From NCBI GenBank assembly GCA_041584055.1, contig JBFHER010000198.1, positions 1 to 7,158 on the forward strand: a stretch of DNA of 7,158 nt, read 5' to 3'. The notes under the pieces were generated by a model. The model was given only the letters and a program-made list of their open reading frames with translations. It did no database searches and had not been told where the DNA came from. Source of the stretch: JBFHER01 sp041584055 (lineage in GTDB: Bacteria; Bacteroidota; Bacteroidia; Bacteroidales; UBA5342). The position numbers and the translations under genes were made by a program. Of this stretch, positions 6,139-7,158 are shown piece after piece; the stretch's first letter is position 1; each line of letters starts with the position of its first letter.

Positions 6139-7158
6139 GTGAGCGTTTTGAATACATATTGGGAAGAGGAGCTGGAAACACTGGCAAGAAAGGATTTGCA
6201 GGCTTTACAAATTGAGCGTTTAAAAACATCACTTCAACAAGCTATTAAATCCCCCTTTTACAAAAAGGTTTATGGTGACTTGGGGTTAAGGATAAATGAT
6301 ATTAACTCGGTAGAGGATGTCCAAAAACTTCCGTTTACAACAAAACAGGATCTGCGGGATCATTTTCCCTATGGCTTTCTGGCTGTTGATAAAAGGGAGG
6401 CTGTTCGCTTGCACAGTTCTTCCGGTACCACAGGAAATCCAACGGTGATTTTTCACACGCAGGATGACCTGAATTCATGGTCGAACCTTATGGCACGGTC
6501 CCTCTATACCGCAGGTGTTCGTGACACAGATGTGTTTCAGAACATTGTCGGGTACGGTCTTTTTACCGGCGGGCTTGGCTTTCAATACGGCATCGAAAAG
6601 CTTGGATGCCTTAGTATTCCGGCAGGTGCAGGTAACAGCTTGCGGCAAATTAAGTTGATGCAGGATTACGAAACCACTGTGGCACATGCCATTCCAAGTT
6701 ATCTTACACGTTTGTATGATGTGTTTTTGGCACAAGGACTTGATCCCAAAAGAGATACAAAATTGCGCACGCTGGTGATTGGTGCAGAACCTCACTCAGA
6801 GGAACACCGTAAACGCATCGAGGATATGTTTGGTGTAAAAGCATATAACTCTTTTGGGCTGTCTGAGATGAATGGGCCTGGAGTTGCATTTGAATGTACG
6901 CATCAATGTGGCTTACACATTTGGGAAGATGCTTTTTTTGTTGAAATTATCAACCCGGATACCATGGAACCTGTACCCGATGGAGAGTATGGAGAGTTGG
7001 TGATGACCACCCTTGATCGCGCTGCCATGCCCATTATACGTTATCGAACCAGAGATATCACAAGAATTATTCCGGGTGAATGCAAATGTGGCAGAACTCA
7101 TCGGCGCATCGATCGCATTACAGGTCGTACGGATGATATGTTTATCATAAAAGGTTGC
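6139..7158 (+). CDS. paaK: Phenylacetate-CoA ligase, 3'-truncated by the window end
   Basis: Cytoplasmic acyl-adenylate-forming enzyme that joins phenylacetate (or another arylacetate) to CoA using ATP; in this context it may also run in reverse. Numbering from the GTG at 6139, 340 codons are visible of roughly 430. The ATP-binding loop H-S-S-S-G-T-T-G-N-P is at 92-101. Y-N-S-F-G-L-S-E-M-N-G-P-G (236-248) is the A5 motif. P-I-I-R-Y-R-T-R-D (298-306) is the A7 region with the usual PaaK arginine. T-G-R-T-D-D-M (328-334) leads into the hinge. C253, H260, C315 and C317 could form a metal site. The small C-terminal domain lies beyond the window. There is no ATG: candidate starts are GTG at 6139 and TTG at 6148. 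The latter gives M-N-T-Y-W, close to the usual short N-terminus before the conserved tryptophan. The frame is the same as the porin's, just after its TAA, which suggests translational coupling. Confidence 0.93.
   Translation, partial: MSVLNTYWEEELETLARKDLQALQIERLKTSLQQAIKSPFYKKVYGDLGLRINDINSVEDVQKLPFTTKQDLRDHFPYGFLAVDKREAVRLHSSSGTTGNPTVIFHTQDDLNSWSNLMARSLYTAGVRDTDVFQNIVGYGLFTGGLGFQYGIEKLGCLSIPAGAGNSLRQIKLMQDYETTVAHAIPSYLTRLYDVFLAQGLDPKRDTKLRTLVIGAEPHSEEHRKRIEDMFGVKAYNSFGLSEMNGPGVAFECTHQCGLHIWEDAFFVEIINPDTMEPVPDGEYGELVMTTLDRAAMPIIRYRTRDITRIIPGECKCGRTHRRIDRITGRTDDMFIIKGC

Noticed and set aside
6475..6795. 106-codon open frame on - inside paaK
   Set aside because: Antisense shadow of paaK; the paaK frame carries conserved family motifs throughout this span.
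1..7158. CRISPR array, tRNA, rRNA, insertion-sequence genes, toxin-antitoxin or defence system
   Set aside because: I looked on both strands and saw no regularly spaced repeats, cloverleaf-like sequences, transposase motifs or defence-protein domains.

Overview
The window looks like a piece of a Bacteroidota (Bacteroidetes) chromosome, probably an anaerobic or facultative member of the Bacteroidia. Four things point there. Two promoter elements match the Bacteroidota -7 consensus TAnnTTTG, and gene starts are AT-rich without Shine-Dalgarno sequences. There is a regulator with the TPR / membrane helix / LuxR-like HTH layout typical of the phylum. IorA is the short form without a ferredoxin tail. 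An iorA-iorB-paaK neighbourhood is also familiar from this phylum. The exact genus cannot be told from the sequence.

Layout. Positions 1-803 are AT-rich and contain no convincing gene, but hold an imperfect 17-bp inverted repeat (385-401 / 506-522) and, near the end, a good promoter (734-761). Positions 804-2426 encode a membrane-anchored TPR regulator with a C-terminal HTH. After a 187-nt gap carrying a second promoter-like element lies a tightly packed block on the + strand: iorA (2614-4224), iorB (4243-4815), a DcaP-like outer-membrane porin (4861-6135) and paaK (from 6139 or 6148, cut off by the window end at 7158). All genes are on the + strand. Gaps inside the block are 18, 45 and 3 (or 12) nt, so one transcript is likely.

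How the genes may work together. IorAB interconverts aryl-pyruvates (indolepyruvate, phenylpyruvate, 4-hydroxyphenylpyruvate) and aryl-acetyl-CoA plus CO2, with ferredoxin as electron partner. PaaK interconverts free arylacetate and arylacetyl-CoA at the cost or gain of ATP. Together they form a reversible route between aromatic amino acids and arylacetic acids: salvage of external phenylacetate/indoleacetate by reductive carboxylation, or oxidative disposal of aromatic amino acids with ATP gain. The porin between the catalytic genes suggests that this route is linked to passage of arylacetates (or related organic acids) through the outer membrane. This is the most interesting inference in the window. 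The upstream TPR-HTH protein is a candidate regulator only by proximity.

I see no mobile-element gene, CRISPR array, rRNA or tRNA here. I find no clearly novel multi-gene system. The points most worth checking are the porin in the ior-paaK operon, the apparently leaderless iorA message, the ferredoxin-less IorA, and the inverted-repeat-flanked segment in the upstream gap.
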